Positions 44,977 to 53,016 of a stretch of DNA of 64,000 nucleotides are shown one piece after another. Every line of letters starts with the position of its first letter. Position 1 is the first letter of the stretch. The stretch comes from Aeromonas rivuli (GTDB lineage: Bacteria; Pseudomonadota; Gammaproteobacteria; Enterobacterales; Aeromonadaceae). Both the position numbers and the translations under genes were made by a program. Below the pieces are notes generated by a model, which did no database searches, was not told the DNA's origin, and saw nothing but the letters and a program-made list of their open reading frames with translations. The DNA lies in NCBI RefSeq assembly GCF_000820045.1, contig NZ_CDBJ01000053.1:99393-163392 (forward strand). The letters are read 5' to 3'.

Positions 44977-44992
44977 CGCGTTTGGAGCAGAT

Positions 44993-45108
44993 ACACCTTG
45001 CCTCTCGGCAAGGTCTCACTTACAGCCTTGGCTGCCCGGGTGCCGGGTGCTTTGCGCTGCAAAGACACCGTAATGACGACAGACCGGCGAGAAGTTACTC
45101 CCCTTGTG
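44993..45108 (-). ncRNA. yybP-ykoY (manganese) riboswitch upstream of alx
   Basis: The conserved core reads, on the minus strand, AAGGGGAGTAACT, then GTCGTCATTACGG, then GCCAAGGCTGTAAGTGAGAC and CCTTGCC-GAGA-GGCAAGG. These are the known conserved blocks of this class. Manganese binding stabilises the fold and raises expression of the downstream Mn-related membrane protein; E. coli alx has the same element. Confidence 0.9.
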
Positions 45109-45230
45109 CCGCGGATACTAGCAGGCCCTTCTGGTGCTGCCAAGTGCCTGATAAAGATATAGCTATCCGATGAGCGGATCGGCCCGCACCCAGTGTCTCC
45201 CCCCGCAACAACAGGGGGCATCCATAAAGA

Positions 45231-45250
45231 AGGGCGCCCAGAGGCGCCCT
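45231..45250 (-). terminator. oppABCDF operon terminator
   Basis: AGGGCGCC and GGCGCCCT pair over 8 bp with a 4-base loop. On the minus strand TTCTTTATGG follows. It lies 24 bp after the oppF stop. Confidence 0.85.
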
Positions 45251-45273
45251 GTTATCTGCATGACGGCGACACG

Positions 45274-46269
45274 TCAGAGCGGGTCTGCCTTGAGGCAAGA
45301 GACGGCGTGGTCGAAGTTCCCCTCAAGCACAGGCCGGGTCTTGGCGCACTCGGGACCGGCCACCGGGCAGCGGGTACGGAACACGCAGCCGGACGGCGGA
45401 TTCATCGGCGACGGCAAGTCCCCTTCCAGGATCTGGATCACCTTGCTGCGCTCCAGATCAGGATCCGGCACCGGCACCGCCGACATCAGCGCCTTGGTGT
45501 AGGGGTGCAGAGGATTGGCGTAGATCTCCTTGCCCTTGCCCAGCTCCACCGCATTGCCCAGATACATCACCAGCACCCGATCCGAAATGTGCTTCACCAC
45601 GGACAAGTCATGGGCGATGAAGATGAGCGACAGCCCCATCTCCTTCTGGATGGACTTGAGCAGATTCACCACCTGCGCCTGGATGGAGACATCCAGCGCC
45701 GAGACCGGCTCGTCACAGATGATCATCTTGGGTTCGAGGATCAGGGCCCGGGCGATACCGATGCGTTGACACTGGCCGCCGGAGAACTCATGGGGGTAGC
45801 GGTTGACCAGGTTGGGCAACAGCCCCACCTTGGTCATCATGGCGCGCACCTTGCCCTCCACCTCGCTCCTGGAGAGCTTGGGATAGAAGGTGATAAGCGG
45901 CTCGGCGATGATATCCCCTATGGTCATGCGCGGATTCAAGGAGGCAAGCGGGTCCTGGAAGATCATCTGGATCTCCTTGCGCTTCTCACGCAGGGCCTTC
46001 TGATCGAGCTTGGTCAAGTCGTTACCCAGCCAGACCACCTTGCCGTCCGTGGCGGGCACCAGGCCAATCAGCGCCCGGGCAAAGGTGGACTTGCCGCAAC
46101 CGGACTCCCCCACTACGCCCAGGGTCTCCCCTTCATACAGACGCAGGGTCACCCCATCGACCGCTTTGAGGGTCGAGGGCTTGGCCCAGGGCCAGGCCTT
46201 GTCACTCTTGATGCTGAAGTGGACTTTGAGGTCGGACACTTCCAGCAGCAGTTTCTTGTCAGTACCCAT
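45274..46269 (-). CDS. oppF: Oligopeptide ABC transporter ATPase OppF
   Basis: 331 residues. Cytoplasmic ATPase that pairs with OppD to power oligopeptide import. Walker A GESGCGKST, signature SGGQCQRIGIARAL, Walker B MIICDEPVSALD and the oligopeptide/dipeptide C-terminal Cys-rich region (SGCVFRTRCPVAGPECA) are all present. Last gene of oppABCDF; it starts directly after the oppD stop. A terminator follows. Confidence 0.97.
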   Translation of the reverse strand: MGTDKKLLLEVSDLKVHFSIKSDKAWPWAKPSTLKAVDGVTLRLYEGETLGVVGESGCGKSTFARALIGLVPATDGKVVWLGNDLTKLDQKALREKRKEIQMIFQDPLASLNPRMTIGDIIAEPLITFYPKLSRSEVEGKVRAMMTKVGLLPNLVNRYPHEFSGGQCQRIGIARALILEPKMIICDEPVSALDVSIQAQVVNLLKSIQKEMGLSLIFIAHDLSVVKHISDRVLVMYLGNAVELGKGKEIYANPLHPYTKALMSAVPVPDPDLERSKVIQILEGDLPSPMNPPSGCVFRTRCPVAGPECAKTRPVLEGNFDHAVSCLKADPL

Positions 46270-47250
46270 TTAGTTCACTCCCTTGACCATGGCATCCGAT
46301 ACCCAGTGGCACGCGCGGGCGCGGCCATCGTTGAAGGGCAGCAAGAGCGGCGACTCCTGGCCGCAGATCTCGCTGGCCCTGTGGCAGCGCTCCTGGAAGG
46401 GGCAGCCTTTGGGCAGACGCAGCAGGTTGGGCGGGTTGCCCGGAATGGTCGGCAAGATCTCCCCCTCGGTGTCGAGGCGGGGAATGGCGCGCAGCAGTCC
46501 CTCGGTATAGGGGTGGCTAGGACGGTAGAAGATGTCGTTGACCTTGCCGTACTCCATGGTGCGACCGGCATACATCACCAGCACCTTGTCGCAGATCCCC
46601 GCCACCACGCCCAAGTCGTGGGTGATCATGACGATGGAGGTGTTGAACTCTCGCTTGAGCTCGTTCATCAGGGTCATGATCTGGGCCTGCACCGTCACGT
46701 CCAGCGCCGTGGTCGGCTCATCGGCGATGAGCAGTTGCGGGCGGCAGAGCAGCGCCATGGCGATCATCACCCGCTGACGCATGCCACCGGAGAACTCATG
46801 CGGATACATGTTCATCCGCTGGCGCGACTCGGGGATCTTCACCGCATCGAGCATGCGCACCGACTCCTCGAAGGCCGCAGCCTTGCTCATCCCCTTGTGT
46901 TGTATCAGCACTTCCATCAGCTGATCCTTCACCTTCATGTAGGGATTGAGCGAGGTCATGGGATCCTGGAAGATCATCGCTATCTTCTCGGAGCGGATCT
47001 TGTTGAGCTTGTGCTCCGGCAGGTTGAGGATCTCCTCCCCCTGGAACTTGGCCGAGCCGGTGATGATGCCGTTCTTGGCGAGCAGGCCCATGATGGCGAA
47101 GGCCGTCTGAGACTTGCCTGAACCAGATTCTCCCACTATTCCCAGAGTCTCACCGGCCGAGAGGGAGAAGTTGAGATCGTTGACCGCCACCACATTGCCG
47201 TCCGGGGTCTTGAACTCGACCCGCAGATCTTTTACATCCAGTAATTTCAT
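46270..47250 (-). CDS. oppD: Oligopeptide ABC transporter ATPase OppD
   Basis: 326 residues. Partner ATPase of OppF. Walker [10 protein letters not shown], signature [15 protein letters not shown], Walker [13 protein letters not shown], and the C-terminal Cys motif [15 protein letters not shown] are intact. It abuts oppF with no gap, so the two ATPases are translationally coupled. The 92-bp gap to oppC is larger than the other gaps except oppA-oppB. Confidence 0.97.
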   Translation of the reverse strand: MKLLDVKDLRVEFKTPDGNVVAVNDLNFSLSAGETLGIVGESGSGKSQTAFAIMGLLAKNGIITGSAKFQGEEILNLPEHKLNKIRSEKIAMIFQDPMTSLNPYMKVKDQLMEVLIQHKGMSKAAAFEESVRMLDAVKIPESRQRMNMYPHEFSGGMRQRVMIAMALLCRPQLLIADEPTTALDVTVQAQIMTLMNELKREFNTSIVMITHDLGVVAGICDKVLVMYAGRTMEYGKVNDIFYRPSHPYTEGLLRAIPRLDTEGEILPTIPGNPPNLLRLPKGCPFQERCHRASEICGQESPLLLPFNDGRARACHWVSDAMVKGVN

Positions 47251-47342
47251 AAAAATTCCTTATCGAACCTCGTGGCTCTTATCAATCCTTCGGGATGCAT
47301 GACCAGACCATGGGCGCCTGTTAGCACGCCCTGGCTGCACGT

Positions 47343-48254
47343 TTAGCGATCCTTGGGATCGAGCGCGTCACGCAGACCATCCCCGAGGAAGTTGAAGCAA
47401 AACAGGGTCACCACCATGAAACCGGCGGGGAACAAGAGTTGCCAGAGGGCCACTTCCATCGACTTGGAGCCTTCATCCAGCAGGGCACCCCAACTGGTCA
47501 TGGGCTCCTGCACACCGAGGCCTAAGAAGCTCAGGAAAGATTCAAACATGATCATGCCAGGCACCAGCAAGGTCGCGTAGACCGCCACTATGCCGAGCAC
47601 GTTCGGTACTATGTGCCGGGTGATGATCTTCCACTTGGAGACGCCACAGACATGGGCCGCCTCGATGAACTCCTTGCTCTTGAGGCTCAGGGTCTGGCCG
47701 CGGACGATCCGCGCCATGTCGAGCCAGCTCACCGCGCCGATGGCGATGAAGATGAGCGCCAGGTTGCGGCCGAAGAAGGTCACCAGCATGATCACGAAGA
47801 ACATGAAGGGGAAGGCGTTGAGGATCTCCAGTACCCGCATCATCAGGCTGTCGACCCGACCGCCGATAAAGCCGGAGGCGGCGCCATACAGGGTGCCGAT
47901 GATGACGGCCACCAGGGCGCCCATGATGCCGACCATCAGCGAGATACGCCCGCCGAGCAGGGTCCGCACGAAGAGATCCCGGCCCAGGCTGTCGGTGCCA
48001 AACCAGTGTCCCGTCTCCAGATCCGGGGCCGATTGCATTGCGCCCCAGTCCGGATCGTCGAAGGTATATTGGGACAGATGCGGGCCTATGATGACCGCCA
48101 GACCGATGATGGTCAGGATGATCAGGCTCACCAGCGCCGCTCTGTTGCGCAGGAAACGGCGACGGGCATCTTTCCACAGGGAACGCCCCTCCACCACATC
48201 CACTTTCTGTGCGAAGGCTTCGAGTACTTCACGCTTTTCACTATTTACAACCAT
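47343..48254 (-). CDS. oppC: Oligopeptide ABC transporter permease OppC
   Basis: 303 residues. Inner-membrane permease forming the channel with OppB. A cytoplasmic N-terminal tail precedes TM1 (ALVSLIILTIIGLAVIIG), and the coupling-helix EAA-like motif EAAHVCGVSKWKIITRHIVPN is present, as are the FLSFLGLGVQEPMTSWG and DALDPKDR end typical of OppC/DppC. It lies 14 bp downstream of oppB. Confidence 0.97.
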   Translation of the reverse strand: MVVNSEKREVLEAFAQKVDVVEGRSLWKDARRRFLRNRAALVSLIILTIIGLAVIIGPHLSQYTFDDPDWGAMQSAPDLETGHWFGTDSLGRDLFVRTLLGGRISLMVGIMGALVAVIIGTLYGAASGFIGGRVDSLMMRVLEILNAFPFMFFVIMLVTFFGRNLALIFIAIGAVSWLDMARIVRGQTLSLKSKEFIEAAHVCGVSKWKIITRHIVPNVLGIVAVYATLLVPGMIMFESFLSFLGLGVQEPMTSWGALLDEGSKSMEVALWQLLFPAGFMVVTLFCFNFLGDGLRDALDPKDR

Positions 48255-48268
48255 GATGCACTCCCGGC

Positions 48269-49195
48269 TTAGTAACGGATCTTGGGATCGATGAAGGCAT
48301 AGAGAATATCGACCACGGCGTTAAAGGTGATGGTCAAGGCGCCGACCAGAATGGTCAGACCGAGCACCATGGAGTAGTCACGGTTAAGGGCGCCGTTGAC
48401 GAACAGCTGGCCAATGCCTGGCAGGCCGAAGATGGTCTCGATGACCACGGATCCGGTGATGATGCCGACGAAGGCCGGGCCCAGGTAGGAGACCACCGGC
48501 AGCATGGCCGGGCGCAGGGCGTGCTTGAGAATGATGTGGTGCAGCGGCAGCCCCTTGGCGCGGGCGGTGCGGATAAAGTTGGAGTTCATGGTCTCTATCA
48601 TGCTGCCGCGCATGATGCGCGAGATGGCGGAGATGTAGTACATCATCATGCCAAACACCGGCAGCACCATGAACTGGATGCCGCCGCCCTGCCAGCCACC
48701 GGCCGGGAACCAGCCCAGATAGATACTGAAGAAGAGCACCAATAACGGTGCCAGCACGAAGCCCGGGATCACCACCCCGGCCATGGCCGACGACATCAGC
48801 AGATAATCGATGAGGGTGTTCTGTTTAAGGGCGGCAATGGTGCCGAACGTTACCCCCAGCAAGACGGCAAAGAAGAAGGCCGATGCCCCTATCTTGGCGG
48901 ACACTGGCAACGCCTGGCTCACCAGATCGTTGACGCTGAAGTCTTTGTATTTGAACGAGGGGCCCAAATCACCCTGTACCAGGTTGCCCAGGTAGGTGAG
49001 GTATTGGGTGCCTATGGGTTTATCCAGACCATATTTGGCCTCGATATTCGCCAGGACTTCCGGCGGCAGGGCGCGTTCGCTGGTAAAGGGGTTACCGGGG
49101 GCGAAGCGCATCATGAAGAAGGAGACGGTGATCAAGACCAACAGGGTCGGGATCGCTTCCAATAGACGTTTAAGGATGAATTTCAACATAGACAT
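48269..49195 (-). CDS. oppB: Oligopeptide ABC transporter permease OppB
   Basis: 308 residues (306 if the second Met at 49189 is used, as in E. coli, with better Shine-Dalgarno spacing). The start LKFILKRLLEAIPTLLVLI and the permease motif ARAKGLPLHHIILKHALRPAMLPVV are characteristic, followed by GSVVIETIFGLPGIGQLFVNG and YAFIDPKIRY. It forms the translocation channel with OppC. A hairpin separates it from oppA. Confidence 0.97.
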   Translation of the reverse strand: MSMLKFILKRLLEAIPTLLVLITVSFFMMRFAPGNPFTSERALPPEVLANIEAKYGLDKPIGTQYLTYLGNLVQGDLGPSFKYKDFSVNDLVSQALPVSAKIGASAFFFAVLLGVTFGTIAALKQNTLIDYLLMSSAMAGVVIPGFVLAPLLVLFFSIYLGWFPAGGWQGGGIQFMVLPVFGMMMYYISAISRIMRGSMIETMNSNFIRTARAKGLPLHHIILKHALRPAMLPVVSYLGPAFVGIITGSVVIETIFGLPGIGQLFVNGALNRDYSMVLGLTILVGALTITFNAVVDILYAFIDPKIRY

Positions 49196-49239
49196 GTCCT
49201 GTCCTGTACTGCTTCCAAAGGGTCGCGGTTTTAATTTAA

Positions 49240-49261
49240 AGGCCCGCCGTCTGGCGGGCCT
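49240..49261 (-). terminator. Attenuating stem-loop between oppA and oppB
   Basis: AGGCCCGCC and GGCGGGCCT form a 9-bp stem with a 4-base loop, followed on the minus strand by TTTAAATTAAAAC. It is in the oppA-oppB gap and probably reduces readthrough, giving more OppA than permease, as in other binding-protein operons. Confidence 0.7.
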
Positions 49262-49288
49262 GCTTGTTATGCGACTTTTTTACTGTAC

Positions 49289-50908
49289 TCAGTGAGCGAT
49301 GATGTACATGTCCTTGCTGTACAGGTTATCCAGCGGGTTGGCCGGGTAGCCGCCCACATAGGGTTTCACCATACGGGAGGTCACGTACTGATAGATGGGC
49401 GCAATCGGCATGTCCTTGGCCAAGATGTCTTCGGCCTGAACATAGAGCTTGTTGCGGGAGACCTCATCCACCTGGTCACGGGACTCAGCCATCAGCTTGT
49501 CGAATGTCGGGTTGGAGTACTTGCCGTCGTTGTTGCCATGGGTGGTCTGCATCAGATCCAGCATGGAGGAGGCTTCGTTGTAGTCCGCAATCCAGCCGCG
49601 ACGAGCCACATCAAACTGACCCTGCTTGAGGGTTTCCAGATAAGTCTTCCACTCCTGGTTCACCAGGCTCACCTGCACCCCCAGCTTCTTCCACATGGAG
49701 GCGACGGCCACGGCCACCTTCTTGTGGTTGTCATCGGTGTTGTAGAGCAGCTCGAACTTGAGCGGGTTGCCCGGGCCGTAGCCAGCCTCTGCCAGCAGCG
49801 CCTTGGCCTTGGCATCCAGCTCAGCCTGGCTCAGCTTGGACCAGGCCGGAGCCACCGGCTTGAAGCCATCCACGAAGTCCGGCACCAGGGCATAACCTGG
49901 GGTCTCACCCTTGCCCATCACCTTCTCGGCGATCACGTTGCGATCGATGGCATAGGTGAGTGCGGTACGCACTCGCACATCGTCATAGGGTTTGCGCTTG
50001 GTGTTGAAGGTGTAGTAATAGGTGCCCACATAGCCGCTCACCTGCACCTCCGTCGGGTGCTCCTTCTTCATCTGCTTGAAGCGCTCGATGGGCATGTTGT
50101 AGGTGAGATCCACTTCGCCAGCCAGGTAGCGATTCAGTTCGGCATTGGTGGACTGGATGGGCAGATAGGTGACCTTCTCGATCACCGTCTTGGCGTTGTT
50201 CCAATAGTTGGGGTTGCGCTCGACATCGACCCGCTCGTTGACCACCCAATCCTTCAGCTTGTAGGCACCGTTGGAGACCATATTTTCCGGTTGGGTCCAT
50301 TTGTCACCAAACTTCTCGATCACCGCCTTGGGCACCGGATAAGTGGTGGTGTGAGAGAGCATGCTGACGAAATAGGGAATGGCTTTTTCAAGCTGCACTT
50401 CGAAGGTATGGTCATCCGTGGCCTTGACCCCCAGGGTGTCGGCAGGCTGCTTGCCGGCGATGATGGCACTGGCGTTGACTATGGTCGGAATTTCCATGTA
50501 CCAGGAGTAGGGAGAGCCCGTCTTGGGATCCACGGCGCGCTTGAAGGCATAGACGAAGTCGTGGGCGGTGACAGGGTCACCATTGGACCACTTGGCATCT
50601 TTGCGCAGGTGGAACACGAAGTGTTTGTTGTCCTTGGTTTCCCAGGACTCGGCGACGCCGGGCAGGGTCTCACCCTTGGGACCTGAGCTGACCAGACCCT
50701 CGAACAGGTCACGCTGAATATTGGATTCGACCGTTCCTTCGGTCTTGTGCGGATCCAGGGTAGCGGGTTCTGAACCGTTGCCTTTCACCAGGGATTGCTC
50801 GGGGGCGAGCTTGGTACCAGCGGGGACGTCGGCGGCCTGAGCCAGGGTGGCTCCACCGAATAGCGCAGCCAATAAAAGGGTATTAATCATTGTTTTTTTA
50901 TGAGTCAT
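49289..50908 (-). CDS. oppA: Periplasmic oligopeptide-binding protein OppA
   Basis: 539 residues, close to E. coli OppA (543). It binds peptides in the periplasm and delivers them to OppBC. The signal peptide ends about residue 25 (LAQA), and the mature start ADVPAGTKLAPEQSLVKGNGSEPATLDPHKTEGTVESNIQRDLFEGL is the family signature. A start at 50914 is possible, but the Shine-Dalgarno GGAG is only 3 bases from that ATG, so 50908 is preferred. First gene of the operon, with about 240 bp of AT-rich leader upstream. Confidence 0.97.
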   Translation of the reverse strand: MTHKKTMINTLLLAALFGGATLAQAADVPAGTKLAPEQSLVKGNGSEPATLDPHKTEGTVESNIQRDLFEGLVSSGPKGETLPGVAESWETKDNKHFVFHLRKDAKWSNGDPVTAHDFVYAFKRAVDPKTGSPYSWYMEIPTIVNASAIIAGKQPADTLGVKATDDHTFEVQLEKAIPYFVSMLSHTTTYPVPKAVIEKFGDKWTQPENMVSNGAYKLKDWVVNERVDVERNPNYWNNAKTVIEKVTYLPIQSTNAELNRYLAGEVDLTYNMPIERFKQMKKEHPTEVQVSGYVGTYYYTFNTKRKPYDDVRVRTALTYAIDRNVIAEKVMGKGETPGYALVPDFVDGFKPVAPAWSKLSQAELDAKAKALLAEAGYGPGNPLKFELLYNTDDNHKKVAVAVASMWKKLGVQVSLVNQEWKTYLETLKQGQFDVARRGWIADYNEASSMLDLMQTTHGNNDGKYSNPTFDKLMAESRDQVDEVSRNKLYVQAEDILAKDMPIAPIYQYVTSRMVKPYVGGYPANPLDNLYSKDMYIIAH

Positions 50909-51149
50909 TTCCATTTACTCCAACAAGAACATTCCATGCGTTTGTCATAAATGCGGGCCTGAGCACGCAGTCAGCATAATTCCCTGTCATTTCTGATAAT
51001 GCAATAGATATCATCAGAGCGGGTCTGGATCCTTGGTTAAATAAACAGCTTTTAAGCAATTATCCAGCATTTAAATAGGCCGAAACGGCGCTTTTATACA
51101 CAGAGCCGCTCGATTCTAGGAAATGGTTAACGAAAAAGAAACAATAAAA

Positions 51150-51170
51150 AGCCGGTCACGGGGACCGGCT
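51150..51170 (-). terminator. ychE terminator
   Basis: AGCCGGTC and GACCGGCT form an 8-bp stem, followed on the minus strand by TTTTTATTG, a good U tract. It lies about 20 bp after the ychE stop and separates it from oppA. Confidence 0.88.
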
Positions 51171-51189
51171 GGCACAAAACAGACTCAGC

Positions 51190-51834
51190 TCACATCAGGC
51201 TGGGGAAGACTCCCTTGATGCCCGCCACCATGATCTCGATGCCAAGGGACATCATGATGAGGCCCATGATCCGGGTCACCACGTTGATGCCAGTGTTGCC
51301 CATCAACTTGAACAGCAAGGGGGCGGCGCGAAAAATCAGCCAGGAGCAGAAGGAGAAGATGGCCACCACCAGCGACATGCCAAGCAGCTGCTGCCAATGG
51401 CTCTGACTGGCATAGACGATCACCGAAGAGATGGCCCCCGGACCCGCCATCAGCGGCAGCGCCAGTGGCACCACGGCAATCGACTCGCGGGCGGCCAGCT
51501 CCCCTTTCTCCTGCTTGTTGTGTTTCACCTCTCCCAGCTTGCCCTGCAGCATGGACCAGGCGATCAGGGTGATAAGCGACCCCCCTGCGATGCGAAACGA
51601 CGCCAGCGAAATGCCAAAGCCATCGAGGATCAGTTGCCCCATGTACATGGAAACCAACAGGATCACCATGACGGCAATATTGGCCGTGGTGTTGGTCCTC
51701 ATCCGCTCGGCCGGTGTCTGATGATTGGTCAAGCTGACGAAGACAGGCAGGAGGCCCAGCGGGTTGATAATGGCGATAAGGCCAATGAAGAACTTCAGGT
51801 ATAACGAAAAATCGATGTCAGCCACGCAAGTCAT
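51190..51834 (-). CDS. ychE: MarC-family membrane protein YchE
   Basis: 214 residues (211 if a GTG start at 51825 is used). Six membrane helices, with the YchE block FRIAGGSLITLIAWSMLQGKLGE, VVPLALPLMAGPGAISSVIVY and INVVTRIMGLIMMSLGIEIMVAGIKG nearly as in E. coli YchE. Its function is not known; MarC-like proteins are no longer thought to give antibiotic resistance. It sits between adhE and oppA, as in E. coli, supporting the assignment. Confidence 0.93.
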   Translation of the reverse strand: MTCVADIDFSLYLKFFIGLIAIINPLGLLPVFVSLTNHQTPAERMRTNTTANIAVMVILLVSMYMGQLILDGFGISLASFRIAGGSLITLIAWSMLQGKLGEVKHNKQEKGELAARESIAVVPLALPLMAGPGAISSVIVYASQSHWQQLLGMSLVVAIFSFCSWLIFRAAPLLFKLMGNTGINVVTRIMGLIMMSLGIEIMVAGIKGVFPSLM

Positions 51835-51970
51835 CCACAGATAAGCGCCCGTTGGGGCCAGCAGGTAAGAAATTGTGCACGAATTTACCTCATAGTTTGT
51901 GCGGCCACCAATCAAATAATCTCACGTTCCCCGCCCTCAATAGTTAGTTCCTCTAATGTGTTATCAAATT

Positions 51971-52005
51971 TCGACACAATCGTTTGTTAAAAAACATTGT
52001 GACGA
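51971..52005. repeat. Inverted repeat in the ychE / dioxygenase divergent region
   Basis: TCGACACAAT (51971-51980) and ATTGTGACGA (51996-52005) are inverted copies with one mismatch, 15 bp apart, in an AT-rich stretch between divergent genes. It may be an operator; no regulator is known from the sequence. Confidence 0.6.
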
Positions 52006-52092
52006 TTTAACATTTCGGTAAAATCATTTCGAGTTTTATCTCGCCATCGGATTTGGTAACAAGATTTCATCTCACAAAAAGAGGAGTTTTCA

Positions 52093-52722
52093 ATGATAGA
52101 TATGGACGTCACCCTGGATTGGCAACTCGATACCCTGCCAGCAACGCTCGTTGCCGGGCTGAGTATGTTTTTCGATCAACTCCCGGTAGATCCCTATATC
52201 GACGGTGATTTTCGTCGCCGCCGCTACGGTCGTTTCGAAAAACAGGGCCAGGGCTTTCATCGCCTCGACAACGGCGTCTTCTTCCAAGCCGCCGCCATCA
52301 ACAAGTTTCTCGGCGACGTGCCCCGCACCTACCCCGATCTGCTGCCCGCCGTTGCCCAGCATGATGCCTTCCTGGCCATGCTCAGCGCCTTCGCACGCCA
52401 CACGGCACTGGCTGACGGCCGCGAGATAGGCGTGCATCAGATGCGGATCTGCGCCTCCCTCGGCAGCGCAACTCCCCCCGCCCCCGAGGGCGTGCATCAA
52501 GATGGCTTCGACTTCATCGGCGTCTTCTTCTGTGGCAGCCAGGGGGTCACGGGCGGGGCCTTGCAGCTTTACCACGGATTAAAAGAATAACCCTTTTTCC
52601 AGCAAGCGTTAACAACCGGTGACTATCTGGTGCTCGATGATCGCCGCTTCTACCACAATGCCGCCCCCATCCTCCCCACAGGCCAGCAGGGCCACTGGGA
52701 TGTCATAGTCCTAACTGCTTGA
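52093..52722 (+). pseudogene. 2OG-Fe dioxygenase family gene broken by an in-frame stop
   Basis: The frame encodes a PF10014-like 2OG-Fe(II) dioxygenase of about 209 residues, but TAA at 52588-52590 interrupts it after 165 residues. The same frame resumes without a shift and ends at TGA (52720-52722), encoding PFFQQALTTGDYLVLDDRRF and FYHNAAPILPTG. The first iron ligands are in GVHQDGFDF (HxD). The distal His expected in RRFYHNAAP lies after the stop. A truncated product would lack it and should be inactive unless the stop is read through. The start follows AGAGGAG. A sense codon changed to TAA by a single substitution is the simplest explanation. Confidence 0.88.
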
Positions 52723-52842
52723 TTTAAATGGCGTGAGATTCGTTCACGCCCCATTCATCCCCCGCCAGCTTAACTCCACAAGCCGATAACATGTTGAAAA
52801 CATGTATTTTGAAATAAAATTTCTTTTGTTCTTTTGTTACAC

Positions 52843-52885
52843 ATGATCCAGATCAAGCTTTGCTGACATGAGACGGCCCTATAAT
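52843..52885 (+). promoter_or_regulatory. FNR-type class II promoter for adhE
   Basis: ATGATCCAGATCAA (52843-52856) matches the FNR site TTGAT-N4-ATCAA at 9 of 10 positions. A consensus -10, TATAAT, is at 52880-52885 with a poor -35. The site centre (about 52849.5) is near -41.5 to -42.5 from the predicted start, the class II activator position. Anaerobic induction by FNR is expected. Confidence 0.75.
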
Positions 52886-53016
52886 CGATGGCGAAAGCAG
52901 TTCAGTAAGGCTTGTAAATACCCCATAGTGGTCAGGCTCTCCTTGACACGGTGTCTATAATTGCCGGGCATTGCCAAGGTCTTACTAAACAGTTTTCAAA
53001 TCATCAGGAGATAAAC

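Larger units (their letters stand above)
44930..45273. other. Intergenic region between alx and oppF
   Basis: Holds the alx Shine-Dalgarno, terminator and riboswitch, then the minus-strand promoter region of alx, then the opp operon terminator. No further gene seen. Confidence 0.6.
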
